DNA of 6,708 nucleotides from JAYVIQ01 sp043770215 (GTDB taxonomy: Bacteria; Bacteroidota; Bacteroidia; Cytophagales; JAAEPT01): assembly GCA_043770215.1 (NCBI GenBank), contig JAYVIQ010000214.1, forward strand, positions 1 through 6,708, read 5' to 3'. The translations under genes and the position numbers were made by a program. Shown here one piece after another: positions 1-4,400 of this stretch. How positions within the stretch are numbered: position 1 is the stretch's first letter; each line of letters begins with the position of its first letter. A model generated the notes under the pieces. The model searched no databases. It was not told where the DNA came from and saw only the letters and a list, made by a program, of their open reading frames with translations.

Positions 1-370
1 TTTTAGCTTATTTCCTTTAAAATCTTTGCATCAAAAATTGAAAATAGCAGAGTAAAATATTGAATTACAGAATAATACACGTTTTTCAGTAAGCCCTAAT
101 TAGAGCTTTAAAGAAAGTACCACATTTTGTAGAACTTATGTATATTGGTGGAGAACAATCTATTTTTAAACCTAAAATGGGGATAATAGATAGTAAACTG
201 CCATACGTATCATAGTTAAGATTTACTTAAGGTTTTCATATTCAACCAAAAAAATGGAAAATATCGATTTTGGCATTAAATTTCATCGTATTTACCACTT
301 AACCATGAAAATGAATTATCAAAATTACACGATAATTAATCTATATCTAAACTATTACTTTTTAAGATAA
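1..370 (+). pseudogene. Decayed copy A of an outer-membrane beta-barrel-like protein (5' end outside window)
   Basis: Only the C-terminal part is recognisable, from about base 123. Read in frame from 123 it gives HFVELMYIGG..., and the last strand ends NLYLNYYFLR before TAA at 368-370. It aligns with copy B (from base 771) at about 39 of 82 positions, counted by hand. Lesions relative to copy B are an in-frame TAG at 213-215, a TAA at 228-230, and loss of one A in the A-run at 248-254, which moves the frame from 123-250 to the one used from 254 on. The end pattern (alternating residues finishing in N-Y-Y-F) is typical of the closing strand of Bacteroidota outer-membrane barrels; the exact family is not identified. 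Bases 1-122 carry several stops in this frame and show no convincing alignment to copy B, so the N-terminal side is either more decayed or lies outside the window. Confidence 0.72.
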
Positions 371-417
371 AAATAACATTGGTACATATTTTTTCTTAAA
401 TTATCATTTTAAAAAAA

Positions 418-1017
418 ATGAAGATAAAAGCCTCGCTATTTTTTTACACTCATCAGGCATTTTTTCTCAAAATACAGAGTATAAAAAGACAAACTTCAAT
501 TTTTGGGCAGGCAATTTTTGTCTTTCTAGCAACGCATTGTTTGCAATAGGTTTTCCTATTAATGATTCGTCTCTTATAGAAAGATCTGTTTGATATGGTT
601 TAGCTCCTACTTTAGAGTATGCAGTGGCAACGAATTGGTTTTTGGGCTTAGATTTTCCATACAAAAGACAGAATTATTTTACCTTCCTGTCTACACAAGA
701 AACTAATGAGTTTGTAGATTGTATAGTAAATACAAAATTTTATTTTATGACGTCTAAAATAAAAACTCACTTTATGGAACTAATGTACCTTGGTGGCAAG
801 TGTGCTTATTATAAACAAAACATGGCTTTACTTGGCTCTAAGTTGCCTTACACCTCTAAGCTTAGATTTGCCTATGGTTTTGATTTACAAACAAAAAAGA
901 TAGAAAACATAAGTCTTAGTGTAAAAGTACATTACACCAAAATTTTAAATAAAAAATCATATCATACTGCCGATACTAATTTCAACATAGCTTTAAACTA
1001 TTATTTTTTAAAAATAA
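418..1017 (+). pseudogene. Decayed copy B of the outer-membrane beta-barrel-like protein (most complete copy)
   Basis: ATG at 418 begins a signal-peptide-like stretch (MKIKASLFF). It continues as LHSSGIFSQ only after a one-base frame change in the seven-T run at 439-445. The mature part then reads in one frame from about 441, broken by TGA at 591-593, through LAPTLEYAVATNWFLGLDF (600-656) to the terminal strand NFNIALNYYFLK (979-1013). The natural stop is probably TAA 1015-1017, put out of frame by an extra A in the run 1010-1014, so the frame reads on to TGA 1083-1085. The pattern of a conserved 'P-T-L-x-Y-x-V-x-x-N-W-x-x-G' strand plus a terminal N-Y-Y-F resembles small Bacteroidota outer-membrane barrel proteins of about 190-200 residues. 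This is family resemblance by eye; a PorP/SprF-type membrane protein is a less likely alternative. The open stretch starting at GTG 624 is an internal fragment of this gene, not a separate gene. Confidence 0.75.
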
Positions 1018-1053
1018 ATTTTATACATGCATACACTAGCAATGTGGCAAGAA

Positions 1054-1247
1054 ATAGGTCTAGATTTACCAAAAGTACATTTTGAGTTTCAAATAATATA
1101 CTCTTTTCACCTCGCTTTACTATCCTTGACACTACAAATCAGCAGATTATTAGATTTGGGCTAGCGCCCACTTTAGATTATGCTGTAAGAAATAATTGGT
1201 ATATAGGAGCTGGAAACCCTTTCTTTATTTATGAAAATAATTCATGA
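1054..1247 (+). pseudogene. Decayed copy C (N-terminal fragment) of the same barrel-like protein
   Basis: In the same frame as copy B, bases 1065-1211 translate to F-T-K-S-T-F, stop (TGA 1083-1085), VSNNILFSPRFTILD..., then FGLAPTLDYAVRNNWYIGAG. This matches copy B bases 501-650 (F-W-A-G-N-F ... YGLAPTLEYAVATNWFLGLDF) with a single one-codon gap. The fragment has no start codon or signal peptide, because the space between the end of copy B and this block is too short to hold them. After NPFFIYENNS it ends in TGA 1245-1247. No C-terminal half comparable to those of A and B can be found between 1248 and 1437, so this copy is truncated at both ends. Confidence 0.68.
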
Positions 1248-1437
1248 TTTTAAAATCTTTAAACAGACGAAGTACTTAAAATCATCATTTTCAGCTATAA
1301 ATAATTGTTAAGCGTACCTTTTGGTTAAAGATTTTTCTTTTAATATTCAAAATATGAACTTAAATTGCCCTAACTTCTAAAAAACAAAAACAAAAATTAC
1401 CCGTACTAATAACAATGTAATTTTGAAAATAAAACAT
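1248..1437. other. Non-coding spacer between the gene remnants and the large surface-protein gene
   Basis: This AT-rich stretch has stops in all forward frames and no convincing protein. It overlaps the right part of a 12-base perfect palindrome (GATTTTAAAATC, 1246-1257), whose TTAAAATC half recurs at 1276-1283, and it holds a short palindrome AAGTACTT at 1270-1277. AAAAT-CATC-ATTTT at 1278-1291 could form only a weak hairpin. None has a GC-rich stem with a T tract, so no terminator is called. An A-rich tract at 1379-1396 precedes the start of the large gene. Confidence 0.6.
1418..1425 (+). promoter_or_regulatory. Possible Bacteroidota -7 promoter element (TAnnTTTG match)
   Basis: TAATTTTG matches the TAnnTTTG consensus recognised by the primary sigma factor in Bacteroidota. 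It ends 12 bases before the TTG chosen as start, so the transcript leader would be only a few bases long. No TTG-type -33 element is visible at the expected distance upstream (about 1390-1400 is A-rich). In AT-rich sequence such an octamer can arise by chance, and another (TAGATTTG, 1151-1158) lies inside copy C. Confidence 0.3.
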
Positions 1438-1491
1438 TTGAAAAAAATACTAAGCCTTTTTCTTTTTGTAGTTAGTTTATCTGCTTTTGGA
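1438..1491 (+). other. Signal peptide of the large repeat protein
   Basis: The stretch has two lysines after the start codon, a hydrophobic core (ILSLFLFVVSLSA), and A16-F17-G18 followed by Gln19, which fits signal peptidase I cleavage after Gly18. There is no Cys at the cleavage point, so it is not a lipoprotein. Export through Sec to the periplasm is the expected first step before type IX secretion. Confidence 0.85.
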
Positions 1492-4400
1492 CAAATTAAA
1501 ATTGATAGCGTCACTACAGATTCTATAAGTTGCGCCTATGATTCTTCTGGCTGTGTAACAGTTTATGTATCTGGATTCACAGATTCGTACAACATAAGCA
1601 TTAATTCATCTACAATAATTTCTAAGACAAATGTTACCACCAAAAAAATTAGTTTTTGTGGTTTAGCCCCTGGTTTTGCAGGCGTAAGTGTGAGATCTAA
1701 AGATGGAAAAGAAGGAGATTTTAGTTTTGTGATTATAAAACCTACACTTTTGTTAGACGTAACACACAAAGAAGACTCTGTAAAATGCTATGGAGACGTA
1801 TCTGGTGGTATAGAACTAACAGTAAAAAGTGGAGTTGGACCTTTTGATATAGAATGGAATACTGGAAAAAAACAAACGCTAACAACACCTGGAAAAGCAA
1901 CTTACACTGATCTAACAACTGGAACATATTTCTATACTGTCACAGATTCCACTTCAGGCTGTTATCAAAAAGACACCATTACATTTATTGCTTTAGATTC
2001 TATTGTACCAAACTTTATTGTAAATTCTGCTTGTGTTGGTAGACCAATCACTTTTACAAATACTACTTTTAAGAAAAGTACTTTAGCCACAACTTACACT
2101 TGGGGGTTTAATTCAGGAATACCTACCTCCGCAACTACTTTTGGACCACATAATGTAACTTATTTTTCTGCTGGTACTAAAACAGTTTCTTTAAAAATCT
2201 CCAATGCTTTTTGTAATGTAAGCCTTGACTCAACCATAAATTTACAAGCTCCTCCGCAAATTTTAACCATAAAAGACACTACCATTTGTATTGGCGATAC
2301 GGTTAATTTAAACGCCTCTGGAGGTCTTTCCTATACTTGGACACCAAATACTAGCCTCTCTAGTGCCATAATTGCAAACCCAAAAGCGTTCCCTAATGTT
2401 ACCACCAAATACATAGTTGCTGGTTTGGATTCAGATGCTTGTGTAGGAAGAGATACCGTAACAATAACCGTGAATACAATACCAACAATCACAGCTTCTA
2501 ACGACACCTCTTTGTGCCTAGGTTCCAGTGCTAACCTAAAAGCCTCTGGGGCTATAAGTTATACATGGAGCCCTAGTTTAGATTTAAATACAACTTCTGG
2601 ATCAAGTGTAATAGCAACCCCTAAAGTAACTACAAAATATTACGTTACAGGAAAAAATACTGTTGGGTGTTCTGCAAAAGATAGTGTATTAATTTCATTA
2701 AAAAATTCTTTACCTATTTCTTTAAGTAATGACACTACCATTTGCCTTGGAGATACTGCAACACTAAAGGCAATAGGAGCAAACACATACGTTTGGTCAC
2801 CAGCTAACTCTATTAATTCAACAACTAATTCTACCACAAAAGCTTTCCCAAAAGTAACCACAATGTATAAAGTTGTAGGTACCTCTACAGATGGCTGCGT
2901 ATCAAAAGATAGTGTATTAGTAACTGTTTCTGAAAAACCAATAGCAACCCTAACAGATTCTGAAACTATTTGCCCAGGTGATTCAGTCCAATTAATAGCT
3001 GGTGGGGGCGCAAGTTATAGCTGGAACAATGCCGCTAATTTGTCTAATGCATTTATATCCAACCCTTTTGCTAAGCCTACTGCTACCACCACTTACACGG
3101 TTACCGTTTCTAACGGAACATGTACTGATAAAAAATCTGTTGTAATTACAGTTCTAAGCAAAAACATTACAACAATAAGCAAAGACACTACAATATGTTC
3201 TGGAGCCAAAGTAAATTTATTGGCAACTGGTGGAACCGCTTATTCATGGGCTCCCGTAAGTAGCCTAGACAATCCCAACATTCAAAACCCAATAGCTTCA
3301 CCTACAGTTTCTACTGAATATATTGTACAAATAAGTTTTAAGGGTAGCTGTTTTGTCCTAGACACAGTAAGTGTAACTGTCAATGAAAGCCCAAACCCTT
3401 TAACAATTGGAGACACATCGATTTGTGAAGGGGATACACTAGATTTATTTACCTCTGGAGGGCTTGAATATACCTGGACTCCAAATTTGCGATTGAATAA
3501 CAATAAATTAGTCAATCCTAGTGCATTTCCGTTGACAAACACCCAATACTTTGTCTTAATTGACAATAAAAATGGATGTATAAAAAAAGACACTGTGGAT
3601 GTAAAAGTAAATCCTAAAGTTACTGCAAATTTGTTTTCTGACAAGGATACAATTTGTTTTTTAGATACTGTAAAGTTAACAGCAAGTGGTGGAATCACTT
3701 TTAATTGGTTGCCCTCAGCATCTATACTAACACCTGGAAGTTCTATTACCAAAGCTGTTCCGTTGGTCAATACTAAATATATTGTAGAAGTAACTGGAGT
3801 TGGAAGTTGCAAAGATACGGCTAGCAAAACAATAGTAGTACTTACCCCGCCTTCCCTTGCAACCAGTAAAGACACACTAATATGTAGTGGAGATACCGTT
3901 CAGATTTTCGCCAATGGAGGTACAACCTACCAATGGATTCCAACAACCAAAATTTCTAACCCTTTTGTTTCAAACCCAAAAGTTTACCCCCTTTTTGATA
4001 CTTACTATGTTGTAAAATCTTCTACGGGAGGTAAATGTCCTGCGGTAGATACCGTTTTTGTACAAGTACGTCCAAGACCTAACTTAAGCGTTTTTAATGA
4101 CACAACCATTTGTTTAGGCAAAAGTTTAGCTTTGGAATTCAATACACCAGGCACGTATTTGTGGTCTCCTGCAATAGAATCTAATGTTGCAAATACACAA
4201 AAACCGATTTTCTCACCAACAACAAAAAGAAGTTACTTTTTAAACTTTCAAGATGCAAGTGGCTGTGTAGTAAAAGATACAATAAACATCAATGTTTCTA
4301 ATTTTTTACCTGTGAGTATTTTAGGAGACACCACCGTTTGTTTTGATTCTCCGGTAGCATTAAGCACCAATGTACTTGCTGCTAAATATACTTGGGAGGT

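Noticed and set aside
1..417. Search for tRNA, small RNA or mobile-element ends left of copy B
   Set aside because: No cloverleaf, terminal inverted repeats or target-site duplication could be seen; bases 123-370 are explained by copy A, and 371-417 is an AT-rich spacer.
467..664. Minus-strand open frame of 65 codons
   Set aside because: It lies antisense to copy B of the decayed barrel gene, whose plus-strand translation aligns with copies A and C; the minus-strand protein has no recognisable feature.
624..1085. Plus-strand open frame starting at GTG 624, taken as an intact 153-residue gene
   Set aside because: Homology to copy C continues upstream of 624 in the same frame, and a signal-peptide-like start lies at 418. 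The GTG is internal to a broken gene, and the end is a read-through of a frameshifted stop.
1246..1291. Palindromes GATTTTAAAATC, AAGTACTT and AAAAT-CATC-ATTTT as a terminator or operator
   Set aside because: Stems are short and nearly all A/T, with no T tract following. Such palindromes are expected by chance in this AT-rich spacer.
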